Shown: positions 1 to 6,482 of the stretch, one piece after another
How the letters are laid out: each line of letters starts with the position of its first letter
Numbering within the stretch: the first letter of the stretch is position 1
NCBI GenBank assembly: GCA_007693875.1
Contig: RECT01000045.1
Span: 1 to 11,565 of the forward strand
Reading direction: 5' to 3'
Origin: Spirulina sp. DLM2.Bin59
Lineage (GTDB): Bacteria; Cyanobacteriota; Cyanobacteriia; Cyanobacteriales; Spirulinaceae
Length of the DNA stretch: 11,565 bases
Translations under genes and position numbers: made by a program
The notes under the pieces: generated by a model
Databases searched by the model: none
Told to the model about the DNA's origin: nothing
The model's input: the letters and a program-made list of their open reading frames with translations, nothing else

Positions 1-1282
1 CGCTGAACTGACCCCAGACCCATCCCCAGAGGAGGGCTTTAATCCCTTCTTGGGGGAGTCTAAGCCGGGGATACAGTCTTCCACAACCGCCTCAGGTCAA
101 GGCCCAAGTGATCTGGGCAACCCTTTTGATCTTGGTGGGGATTCAGGGGATGCCCTAGGGGATCTCAATGGCACAGTCGATCTCAGTGATGATCCCTTGG
201 CGGATCAGGATTTGGATCTGGCAGCCTATGGCATCCAGCCAGAGGCGATCAGTACCCCAGAAGCTGACAATATCGGGGGACTCAATTTTGAAGACCCCGA
301 CTTTGATGATCCGGCCTTTGATGATCCAGACTTTGCCCCCCAAGGGGTGACCCCTGAGGTGATGACTGCCTTTGAAGACCCCGACTGTGATGATCCGGGT
401 CTGGATGATCTCCATGGTGTTAATCCCGATGATCCGCATATTGCCCCCGTTGCCGAGCCACCGCTAGTGGTGGACGATTCCTTAGGGGCTATGGTCGCAC
501 CGATCCCCTATGAAGCCTTTGATTGTCTCCATGTCCATTTGGAGCAGCGCGATCGCGGCATCACAGGGTTAGCCATCAGCCCCGACGGCACCATTGTCTA
601 CACCTGCGGCCCCGATACCTATCTCTGTGGTTGGGAACTCTACGACCTTAAAAAATTTGCCCAGTTTGACATTTATTCCAAAGGGGCGGATTGTTTAGCC
701 CTCTCCCCCGATGGCACGACGCTGCTCACGGGAGCCAGCCACAGCAACATGAAGCGGTGGGATGTCAGCACCGGGCAACTGATTGCCGCTTTTAACGAGG
801 CTTCCATGGGGGTGAATGGGGTGGCGATCGCCTTCGATAGCCAAACCGTTGTCACCAGTGCCAGCGAAAGCAATTTAAAAATGTGGGACTATGGCACAGG
901 GGAACTGTTGGGGCCGGTGAATGATGAATCCTTTGGCTCCACCGGAGTGGCGATCGCACCCGATGGTTGCACGGTACTGAGTAGCTCCCTGAAAAGCAAT
1001 ATTTGTTTTTGGGATTTAACCACCGGGGAACTGTTAGGCCCCCTCAACGACGCATCCTTTGGGGCAACGGCGGTGGTGGTTAGCCCCGACGGCCAAGCGG
1101 TGATTACTGGTCATCAAGATGGGGTTTTGGCGATTACCGATTGGGAAACGGGACAACCGATCCGGATCATTAAAGCCCATGATCACCCCATTACCGCCGT
1201 TGCCGTTACCCCCGATGGTTGGTACATTGTCACGGCAACGATGATGGAGATGAAATTATGGGGCTGTTGGCCGGAGGCATAG
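1..1282 (+). CDS. WD40-repeat (beta-propeller) protein with acidic Asp/Pro-rich N-terminal segment, 5' end outside window
   Basis: The reading frame is open to the left window edge. The first possible in-window start is a TTG at 50 with no clear ribosome site, so I treat the gene as 5'-truncated. Numbering from that TTG (410 residues), residues 1-150 are low-complexity and acidic, with runs such as EDPDFDDPAFDDPDF at 81-95. Residues 170-405 hold six WD40-type blades, at about 171-200, 212-243, 255-286, 297-327, 339-370 and 380-405. Each carries an S/A-PDG turn, and most end in a W-D or similar strand. Seven blades usually close a propeller, so one may lie upstream or be degenerate. No catalytic domain is visible. 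The family normally acts as a protein-binding scaffold, and the partner cannot be told. The gene ends one base before csaB begins, which suggests an operon. The WD40 assignment is secure; the cellular role is unknown. Confidence 0.85.
   Translation, partial: AELTPDPSPEEGFNPFLGESKPGIQSSTTASGQGPSDLGNPFDLGGDSGDALGDLNGTVDLSDDPLADQDLDLAAYGIQPEAISTPEADNIGGLNFEDPDFDDPAFDDPDFAPQGVTPEVMTAFEDPDCDDPGLDDLHGVNPDDPHIAPVAEPPLVVDDSLGAMVAPIPYEAFDCLHVHLEQRDRGITGLAISPDGTIVYTCGPDTYLCGWELYDLKKFAQFDIYSKGADCLALSPDGTTLLTGASHSNMKRWDVSTGQLIAAFNEASMGVNGVAIAFDSQTVVTSASESNLKMWDYGTGELLGPVNDESFGSTGVAIAPDGCTVLSSSLKSNICFWDLTTGELLGPLNDASFGATAVVVSPDGQAVITGHQDGVLAITDWETGQPIRIIKAHDHPITAVAVTPDGWYIVTATMMEMKLWGCWPEA
287..398 (+). 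repeat. 28-bp imperfect direct repeat in the acidic coding segment
   Basis: The 28 bases at 287-314 recur at 371-398 with one mismatch, 84 bases (28 codons) apart. Both encode FEDPD-(F/C)-DDP. Shorter GATGATCC units lie between and after them. The repeat is in frame and accounts for the DDP-rich low-complexity protein segment. Confidence 0.8.
1273..1277 (+). promoter_or_regulatory. Ribosome binding site of csaB inside the WD40 gene
   Basis: GGAGG lies five bases before the ATG at 1283 and inside the last codons of the upstream gene. It fixes the csaB start and suggests translational coupling to the WD40 gene. Confidence 0.7.
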
Positions 1283-2317
1283 ATGGGGGAGAAGGCGATT
1301 TTATGTGGCTATTACGGCAAGGGCAATGGGGGGGATGAGGCCCTGTTGGCAACGTTGTTGCAGATGTTGCCGAATGATGTTCAACCCATTGTTTTATCGG
1401 GAAATCCCCAGGAAACCTATGGCCGCTATGGGGTGGAAAGTTGCGATCGCAATTCTGCCTTTGCCCTCTGGGAGGCCTGCCGAAAAGCCGATTATTTGAT
1501 CTGGGGGGGTGGCAGTTTGATGCAGGATGTCACCAGTTGGGCCAGTCCGGTGTATTACGGCGGCGTGATGGGGTTTGCCCAACAGCAGGGTTTAAAGGCG
1601 ATCGCCTGGGGCCAGGGTATTGGCCCCCTGAAACGGCCCTTCACCCAATGGTTAACCCGCAAAGTTTTAGAAGGTTGCACAGCGGTTTCGGTGCGCGATC
1701 GCGCCTCGGCGGATTTAGTGCAGCAATGGGGAATCACGCCGGTATTGGCACCGGATCCCGTTTGGGCTTTGGCCGCGGAACCCTGGGGACGAACCTGGCC
1801 CCGGCCCACGGTGGCGATTACGCTCCGCCCCCATGCCACCCTCACCCCGCAGCGATTACAAGCCCTAATTGCCGCCTTAGAAATTCTGCAACGGGAAACC
1901 GCCGCGCATTTACTGCTGGTGCCCTTCCATCAGGGGGAAGATCTGCCTTTGGCGGAAGCGATCGCCCCCCAACTCAAGGGGCCAGTGGAAATTATTCAAG
2001 AACCCGATCCCATCAAGCTCAAGGGTTTATTTCAACAGGTGGATCTGGCCATTGGGATGCGGCTCCACAGTTTGATCATGGCGGTTTCCGAAGGTTGTCG
2101 GGCGGTGGCGTTGAGCTATGACCCGAAGGTGTCGCAACTGATGGCAACGGTGGGGTTGCCGGGTTGGGAAATGGCGCAATTGCCGGCGGATGGGGGAGCG
2201 ATCGCTGCGGTTTTCGGGGCAACCTTGGCCGGGGCAGGGATAGGGGAAGAGGCGATCGCCCAATTCAAAACCGAAGCCCAATGGCATCGGGATCTCCTCC
2301 ATTTGGCAATGCAGTAG
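1283..2317 (+). CDS. csaB: Polysaccharide pyruvyl transferase CsaB
   Basis: This 344-residue protein belongs to the CsaB family. It transfers a pyruvate ketal from phosphoenolpyruvate onto cell-wall-linked polysaccharide, and the pyruvylated sugar is the ligand for S-layer-homology (SLH) domains. In cyanobacteria the homologue is thought to modify the peptidoglycan-linked polymer that holds SLH-type outer-membrane proteins. Visible motifs are the N-terminal GYYGKGNGGDEA (9-20), GGGSLMQD (75-82) followed by a YYGG block (91-94), SVRDRAS (136-142), DPVW (158-161) and GMRLHSLI (258-265). They have the order and spacing typical of pyruvyltransferase family members with a two-lobed GT-B-like fold. 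There is no signal peptide, which fits a cytoplasmic enzyme. The ATG start has a good GGAGG. Length is normal. HIP1 sites are dense, as expected for native cyanobacterial DNA. The link to the WD40 neighbour is positional only. Confidence 0.93.
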   Translation: MGEKAILCGYYGKGNGGDEALLATLLQMLPNDVQPIVLSGNPQETYGRYGVESCDRNSAFALWEACRKADYLIWGGGSLMQDVTSWASPVYYGGVMGFAQQQGLKAIAWGQGIGPLKRPFTQWLTRKVLEGCTAVSVRDRASADLVQQWGITPVLAPDPVWALAAEPWGRTWPRPTVAITLRPHATLTPQRLQALIAALEILQRETAAHLLLVPFHQGEDLPLAEAIAPQLKGPVEIIQEPDPIKLKGLFQQVDLAIGMRLHSLIMAVSEGCRAVALSYDPKVSQLMATVGLPGWEMAQLPADGGAIAAVFGATLAGAGIGEEAIAQFKTEAQWHRDLLHLAMQ

Positions 2318-2379
2318 GGGCGAAAAATCTTTCGCCCCCCCACAAATCTTTCGCATCTACAAAAACCTTTCGCCCCTAC
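2314..2379. repeat. Compound inverted and direct repeat on the csaB stop codon
   Basis: The outer arms, GTAGGGGCGAAA at 2314-2325 and TTTCGCCCCTAC at 2368-2379, are perfect 12-base complements. A tighter hairpin is nested inside: GGGGCGAAA (2317-2325), loop AATC, TTTCGCCCC (2330-2338). The motif AAATCTTTCGC occurs at 2325-2335 and again at 2344-2354, and a variant (AACCTTTCGC) ends at 2373. The csaB TAG (2315-2317) lies within the left arm. The hairpin could end transcription of csaB, but no T-run follows it. A dispersed cyanobacterial repeat element is the more likely reading. Confidence 0.75.
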
Positions 2380-2458
2380 CGAGTTTTGCAGTGGGAGGCG
2401 ATCGCGGTTAAGTCAGTGGATCACTACACTTTGGGATGCCCAAATACTTCCTATGAAT

Positions 2459-2490
2459 ACTCCTCCACCTGCTACGCGAGGTGGCGGTGT
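2459..2490. repeat. Hairpin-forming sequence between csaB and the transglutaminase-like gene
   Basis: CCACCT (2465-2470) pairs with AGGTGG (2479-2484) around the loop GCTACGCG. Pairing extends outward to 2459/2490 with two mismatches. It lies between convergent genes and just after the stop side of the minus-strand gene. It could act as a terminator or be the end of a lost mobile element. I see no open frame for a transposase here. Apart from this hairpin and the repeat on the csaB stop, the 196-base gap 2318-2513 shows only a HIP1 site near 2399. Confidence 0.5.
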
Positions 2491-2513
2491 CTTAATTAGA
2501 AGGATTTATCCCT

Positions 2514-3401
2514 TCAACGTCTGTTAAACTCGAGTTCACCAACATATTTAAACGAACCATACTGTTCTTCTCCCGTAAACATTTTCACCTCATAGGTTCC
2601 CGTGATCGGTAGGGAGCAGTTAATCTGAGAGCTTTGAATCGCAGCATCCCCACATTTAACTGATTGTGAGCTGCCTTTTTCAGCATAACTGGATAAAATC
2701 CATCGTTGATAGGGATTCTTCACCTCAATCACAGCATCACGCATAACATCTGTTTGCGATCGCGTCGGCGTAACTAACTCTAGTCCTTCAGCAAAAAAAC
2801 GAGGTCGTAATATGGGTTGGCGGAAAAATTCACCGCGAGATAAGGGATTGGGCAACAATTGCCATGCTTCATCCTTGGGCAAATGGGTGATATTCATCAC
2901 CTGAGGAGGTGGGAGTAGATAATCACTGCGGTAGTTTTTCGTAAAACCCGAATCATCAACAAAACCACTATCCCAAGTGGCATCAATTAAATACCAATTT
3001 CCTTCGATTTTTGCGGCATTCCAAGCATGACCTTCCCCACTTAGGTCACTGGTAGAGGTGCGAGCATCCCCCGTAACATAGACAATTTCTTCCCCAATTG
3101 CTTGTCCTAATGCTTCGAGAAGTTTTGCATATCCCGCACAAACGGCTTTACGAGTAAGGAAAACAGTTTCAGCATCTTGAGGAGGAAATTGACGAGCAAA
3201 GTAAGCGGGCGCATCATAGGCAATGCGATCTGCTACATAATCATGGAGGGCTTTAATCCGCAAAACGGGATCTTTCTCTTGTTGGGCAATATATTGAGCA
3301 ACGGATTCAATACTGACCTCCGCGCTGGCAGGCATATTTGCTACCGCAGGATGCAGCTCGACGTTACGCCAAGGCCAACTTTGGCCATCTTGCTCAGGCA
3401 A
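2514..3401 (-). CDS. Transglutaminase-like (papain-fold) domain protein, probably the C-terminal part of a split gene
   Basis: From the TTG at 3401 the frame gives 295 residues. A transglutaminase core is clear: Cys88 in KAVCAGYAKLLEALG, His125 in GEGHAWNAAKI and Asp140 in WYLIDATWDSG, with normal order and spacing for the Cys-His-Asp triad. Upstream of the core, SVAQYIAQQEKDP...IKALHDYVADRIAYD (about 33-63) is the usual lead-in helix. Downstream, about 195-295 looks like beta-rich extensions as in kyphoscoliosis-peptidase-like proteins. Bacterial members are mostly predicted proteases or amide-processing enzymes; the substrate is unknown. No ATG exists before residue 23, neither TTG3401 nor ATG3335 has a ribosome site, and no signal peptide is present. 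The frame stays open upstream to 3518 and encodes a Pro-rich linker. This suggests that the adjoining membrane ORF belongs to the same protein. If it stands alone, it would be cytoplasmic. Confidence 0.75.
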   Translation of the reverse strand: MPEQDGQSWPWRNVELHPAVANMPASAEVSIESVAQYIAQQEKDPVLRIKALHDYVADRIAYDAPAYFARQFPPQDAETVFLTRKAVCAGYAKLLEALGQAIGEEIVYVTGDARTSTSDLSGEGHAWNAAKIEGNWYLIDATWDSGFVDDSGFTKNYRSDYLLPPPQVMNITHLPKDEAWQLLPNPLSRGEFFRQPILRPRFFAEGLELVTPTRSQTDVMRDAVIEVKNPYQRWILSSYAEKGSSQSVKCGDAAIQSSQINCSLPITGTYEVKMFTGEEQYGSFKYVGELEFNRR

Positions 3402-3435
3402 TGCAGGAGCAGGGGCTGAACGTTCAGGGATAGGG

Positions 3436-4014
3436 TTAATCTCTTGGTTGGGGTTGAACAGTGGAGGAGTCAGCGTATTGTTGATAGGGATTTTTGTGAA
3501 AGGCCAGATAGAGCCATTCTAAACCGTTGGCAACGTTGAATAAGGTTTTTCGCGTCAGTTCGACTTGCTGCCCGGTGGTGTTCTCTAGAAACCAATCTCC
3601 TCGGGTTGCTAGTGCAAGGAATGAAGTTTGGGGTCTGATGGCTAGGAGGAGAATAATGAACGCCAGGTTTAACACCAGGGTTCGTAGCGTAATGCGATCG
3701 CCCCAACTTAAACTAAGATCCTTCCGTTGGATTTTCCCTCGTCTTGATCGCCAATCCCAGAGCAAAGGTAGTAGAGGGAAAAACAAAATTCCTGAGAAAA
3801 ATGCTAACCAAGTTGGGCCATTAATGAAAACAATCAACGAGGAAGCTAGCCAAACGCCTAGCACTGGTGTAAAAAACACAGCAAAGTAGAAGGCTGTCCG
3901 GATCAGCAAAAGAGGGATTGTCCAAAAAATTAACTTCATTACAAAATCGTTAAGAAATAGATCAATTAAAGATGTTGGCTTAATGATAACCTTGACATTC
4001 TCTCCTAATATCAT
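3436..4014 (-). CDS. Multi-pass membrane protein, probable N-terminal part of the transglutaminase-like gene
   Basis: The frame gives 192 residues from the ATG at 4014. The second methionine (ATG at 3939, MKLIFWTIPLLL) is a more natural start because the first 25 residues are polar and look non-native. Neither has a strong ribosome site. Hydrophobic segments lie at about 28-46, 47-64, 68-86 and 110-126, with a basic loop (WDWRSRRGKIQRKD) between the third and fourth. A soluble stretch follows, including RPQTSFLALATRGDWF and NGLEWLYLAFHKNPY. I do not recognise it as a known stand-alone family. The 3' end overlaps the open transglutaminase frame by 83 bases in the +1 phase. I infer one original gene: membrane anchor, linker, then transglutaminase-like domain. 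A genuine two-gene arrangement with overlapping ends cannot be excluded. Confidence 0.65.
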   Translation of the reverse strand: MILGENVKVIIKPTSLIDLFLNDFVMKLIFWTIPLLLIRTAFYFAVFFTPVLGVWLASSLIVFINGPTWLAFFSGILFFPLLPLLWDWRSRRGKIQRKDLSLSWGDRITLRTLVLNLAFIILLLAIRPQTSFLALATRGDWFLENTTGQQVELTRKTLFNVANGLEWLYLAFHKNPYQQYADSSTVQPQPRD

Positions 4015-4036
4015 GTTTTCTGTAGATCACGGATTT

Positions 4037-4050
4037 CCGCGTTATCGCGG
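4037..4050. repeat. Short GC-rich hairpin in the divergent intergenic region
   Basis: CCGCG (4037-4041), loop TTAT, CGCGG (4046-4050). It lies in the 153-base gap between the minus-strand membrane ORF and radC. The gap must hold both promoters, but I see no clear -35/-10 pair in it. Confidence 0.4.
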
Positions 4051-4167
4051 CTTGCCTCTGCCTCGCGGTACCCCTTTAAGCATAAGACCTAACTGAGAGT
4101 ACCGGTCAATTGTTGATCGCATCGGCATCGATATTTCACAATTCAGCTAGTTTCGGGATGGGCGATC

Positions 4168-4902
4168 ATGAGTTATAGCGTCAGGATGACGGATCTGCCC
4201 CCCAGCGAACGGCCCCGCGAACGGCTGTTAGAGTTGGGGGCCAAAAATTTATCCAATGCGGAATTATTGGCGATTTTATTGGCCACAGGTCAAGGGCCGG
4301 GCAAACTCTCTGCCGTTGGCCTTGGCCACTTTATCCTCCAAACCTTTAGCGAATCCCACCAGGAAGATCCCCTCAGTGTGTTGCGCGATTGTAGTGGTGA
4401 GGAGTTGATGACCATTGATGGCATTGGCCCGGCAAAGGCGGCGACGGTGTTAGCGGCCATTGAATTGGGCAAACGCGCCTTTATTCTGCGCCCTGCCCCT
4501 CAAGCGATCATTGATAGCCCCCAATCCGCCGCCGATGCCTTGAGCCATGATCTGATGTGGCAACATCAAGAGCGGTTTGCGGTGTTGCTGCTCAATACCA
4601 AAAATGCCCTCCTGGGGCGACAGGTGGTTTCCATTGGTACGGCGACAGAAACCCTCGCCCATCCCCGCGATATTTTTCGGGAAGCGGTGCGCAAAAATGC
4701 CACCCGCCTCGTCATTGCCCATAACCATCCCTCCGGCATTACTGACCCTTCCCCGGAGGATATTCAACTAACGGCGCAACTCCTGCAAGGGGGGCAACTG
4801 TTGGCCATACCGATTTTAGATCATGTCATTTTGGGCAACGGCAATTTTAGCAGTTTACGGAAAATTACGGATCTGTGGGAACGCTATCCCCAAGGGGATT
4901 AA
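4168..4902 (+). CDS. radC: RadC family protein (JAB/MPN domain, UPF0758)
   Basis: This 244-residue protein has full family length and architecture. The N-terminal MTDLPPSERPRERL (7-20) leads into a helix-hairpin-helix region with MTIDGIGPAKAATV at 81-94. The C-terminal JAB1/MPN metalloprotease-like domain has HNHPSG at 185-190 and PSPED at 194-198, so the JAMM zinc ligands His185, His187 and Asp198 are present. RadC was named for DNA repair, but its biochemical role is unsettled: the original radC102 phenotype was traced to another gene, and many homologues are linked to mobile elements or natural transformation. This copy looks like the housekeeping cyanobacterial one. The start MSYSVRMTD at ATG 4168 fits the usual N-terminus, although the ribosome site is weak. 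The last 38 bases overlap the end of the next gene on the other strand. Confidence 0.95.
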   Translation: MSYSVRMTDLPPSERPRERLLELGAKNLSNAELLAILLATGQGPGKLSAVGLGHFILQTFSESHQEDPLSVLRDCSGEELMTIDGIGPAKAATVLAAIELGKRAFILRPAPQAIIDSPQSAADALSHDLMWQHQERFAVLLLNTKNALLGRQVVSIGTATETLAHPRDIFREAVRKNATRLVIAHNHPSGITDPSPEDIQLTAQLLQGGQLLAIPILDHVILGNGNFSSLRKITDLWERYPQGD

Positions 4903-5521
4903 GGGGTTGGGGGATGAAGAGTTTTTGTTTGGGGGCATATTGCCAGGCAATGCCTTCGGGATCCTTTTGGCGGCTCCATTCCCCAAAACTGGGGTCGGAT
5001 TTGCGCTTGGTGAGGGTTCCGGAATGGACATCGAGGCGTTTAGCCAGTTCCGCTTGAATGAGGGCGGTGAGTTCCGAGGTTGTGGGGGCGATCGCCTCCC
5101 GGCTCAGGGCTTCCCAATCCGCCACTGGCTCACTATCGGCAAAAATTGCCCCCAAGGCACTGGCGGTGAGGAAATAGTAGGCGGTTCCCCGATCCCCCAA
5201 TTGCTGGCGTTTTGCGCCGTAATCATTGGCCCGCTGTTCTAAAAACCGTTGGGCTACCCCTAAGGGAAACTCGGAGCGCAGGGACAGATCAACGGCGGTT
5301 AAACAGCCTTGGTTTTCCTTCAACAGGGCATTAAAAGCGGGGTTAATTTTATCCCCCATCATTTTCCATTGGTACTGTTGCCAGAAACGCAGGGCGAGGG
5401 CGATCGCCACAATCCCTAAGATAATCGGCCAGGCGGAATAGAGGAAAACCACCAGCAAGGCGAAGGGGATAATCAGAATTAAAATGCTAGCGGTACTGCG
5501 ATCAATTACTTGTCCAGTCAT
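4865..5521 (-). CDS. Membrane-anchored cyanobacterial protein with two helix-turn-helix-like regions, function unknown
   Basis: This 218-residue protein has no family name that I recognise. Two close hydrophobic helices lie at the N-terminus (about 11-28 and 30-46), followed by a basic/aromatic edge (RFWQQYQWK). Residues 58-120 (INPAFNALLKEN...LTAVDLSLRSEFPLGVAQRFLEQRA) have the helix pattern of a winged-helix domain. Residues 150-197 contain AELAKRLDVHSGTLTKRKSD then EWSRQKDPEGIAWQY, which reads as a second helix-turn-helix followed by a motif I associate with cyanobacterial proteins. No catalytic residues are evident. By inference it may bind DNA or a protein partner at a membrane. The start is the ATG at 5521, with a weak GGAAA upstream. 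The gene lies 166 bases downstream of the GatD-like gene on the same strand, and its 3' end overlaps radC by 38 bases. Confidence 0.8.
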   Translation of the reverse strand: MTGQVIDRSTASILILIIPFALLVVFLYSAWPIILGIVAIALALRFWQQYQWKMMGDKINPAFNALLKENQGCLTAVDLSLRSEFPLGVAQRFLEQRANDYGAKRQQLGDRGTAYYFLTASALGAIFADSEPVADWEALSREAIAPTTSELTALIQAELAKRLDVHSGTLTKRKSDPSFGEWSRQKDPEGIAWQYAPKQKLFIPQPLNPLGDSVPTDP

Positions 5522-5687
5522 AGTTTTCCATGGGATGGTGCTCGGCGAGCGATCGCGCCATTGCCCCGCTACCTACACCGGGCTAACCTTGCGCAGAGCA
5601 GTTTTTCAAGGACTCAGATGCTCATGGCAAGGAATCGCGCAACGCTCTCAATGAAGTTCGATGCTAGAGAACATTTCACCTTTCAGT
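5522..5687 (-). other. Intergenic spacer between gatD-like gene and membrane HTH-like gene
   Basis: These 166 bases contain one HIP1 site near 5550 and no recognisable terminator, tRNA or protein-coding frame. The spacer is long enough for the membrane protein gene to have its own promoter, but I see no clear -10/-35 pair. Confidence 0.4.
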
Positions 5688-6482
5688 TTAGGCCGTTTTT
5701 GCCAGACTGGATAACTCTAACCGGGCAAACATTGCCGCTCTTGCCTGGATCGCAACATGGTCATCGAGTTTCTGCAACTCGATTGCGGTTTGATATTTTT
5801 CCTGGAGGGCGGTTTGGATCAGCCAGTCAGCGAGGAAGGGGTTTTTCGGCAATAGCGGGCCGTGGGAGTAGGTGGCGATCGCATGGCGATGGAAAGCCCC
5901 CTCCCAACCATCTTCGCCATTATTGCCATAACCCTTAATCACTTTCCCCAAGGGGGCCACATCCCCTAAATAGGTGCGGCCGCCGTGGTTTTCAAAGCCA
6001 ATAATCACCGGAGGCTCAGGCCAGAGGGGTTTTAAGGCCGCCACCAATTCCGGGGGTTGCAATTCAAAAACCATGTTGCCAATACAGCGGGGCGTATCGA
6101 GGCCGGGATGTTTTGTCACCAAATCCAACACCCCTAGGCCCTCAATCCGTTGCCCCACCCCTGGCTCGTAATAGTTGCCGAGGAGTTGCGGTGAGCCACA
6201 GGTAAACACCCCCGGTGTGCCGCCATCGAGTTTGGCCCGCAACTGGGCCGCCTTTTCCCCTTGGAGATCTCGCATCACAATTTCCTGCTGGCGATCCTGG
6301 GCCCCGCCGCCGACGATAATATCCACGGTGCTTAATGAACTGGCGGGAGCAGCTTGATCGAGACGGACAATTTCTACGGCAATATTGCGCCATTGGCAAC
6401 GCTGTTGGAGGCAAATCACATTGCCGCGATCGCCGTAGGTACTCATTAATGTGGGGTAAAGCCAGCCAATGCGCAGTTCCAT
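5688..6482 (-). CDS. gatD: Type 1 glutamine amidotransferase, GatD-like (lipid II isoglutaminyl synthase glutaminase subunit)
   Basis: This 264-residue protein carries the CobB/CobQ-type class I glutaminase fold. The N-terminal IGWLYPTLMSTYGDRGN (5-21), the glutaminase elbow VFTCGSPQLLG with nucleophile Cys95, GFENHGGRTYLG (162-173) and YSHGPLLPKNP with His207 are diagnostic of GatD. In Staphylococcus aureus GatD the catalytic pair is Cys94 and His189. GatD releases ammonia from glutamine and passes it to MurT, which amidates the D-glutamate of the peptidoglycan stem peptide on lipid II. Here the elbow reads CGSPQ rather than the commoner CGGYQ, a mild variation. No MurT (Mur-ligase-like) gene is next to it, so either MurT is elsewhere or this glutaminase serves another amidating enzyme. 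The ATG at 6482 is well supported by the LRIGWLYP start. The gene is divergent from the response regulator. Confidence 0.85.
   Translation of the reverse strand: MELRIGWLYPTLMSTYGDRGNVICLQQRCQWRNIAVEIVRLDQAAPASSLSTVDIIVGGGAQDRQQEIVMRDLQGEKAAQLRAKLDGGTPGVFTCGSPQLLGNYYEPGVGQRIEGLGVLDLVTKHPGLDTPRCIGNMVFELQPPELVAALKPLWPEPPVIIGFENHGGRTYLGDVAPLGKVIKGYGNNGEDGWEGAFHRHAIATYSHGPLLPKNPFLADWLIQTALQEKYQTAIELQKLDDHVAIQARAAMFARLELSSLAKTA

Noticed and set aside
1441..2121. Long plus-strand open frame (226 codons) within csaB
   Set aside because: It lies in another frame of csaB, gives a Gly/Arg/Pro-rich product with no recognisable motif, and csaB itself is unmistakable.
2401..2513. Remnant of an IS200/IS605-type element end
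   Set aside because: The CCACCT/AGGTGG hairpin is suggestive, but no transposase fragment or target duplication is visible.
3436..3521. Programmed +1 frameshift at CCC-C
   Set aside because: The context is suggestive, but there is no stimulatory structure or conserved signal I can show. A plain indel is simpler, so I only raise it as one option for the split gene.
4889..4935. Possible G-quadruplex near the radC stop (G-runs at 4894, 4903, 4909, 4931)
   Set aside because: The last loop is 17 bases long, and G-rich runs are common in this DNA.
5510..5938. Plus-strand open frame spanning the gap before the gatD-like gene
   Set aside because: Most of it is antisense to the gatD-like gene and the product is low-complexity and unlike any family I know.
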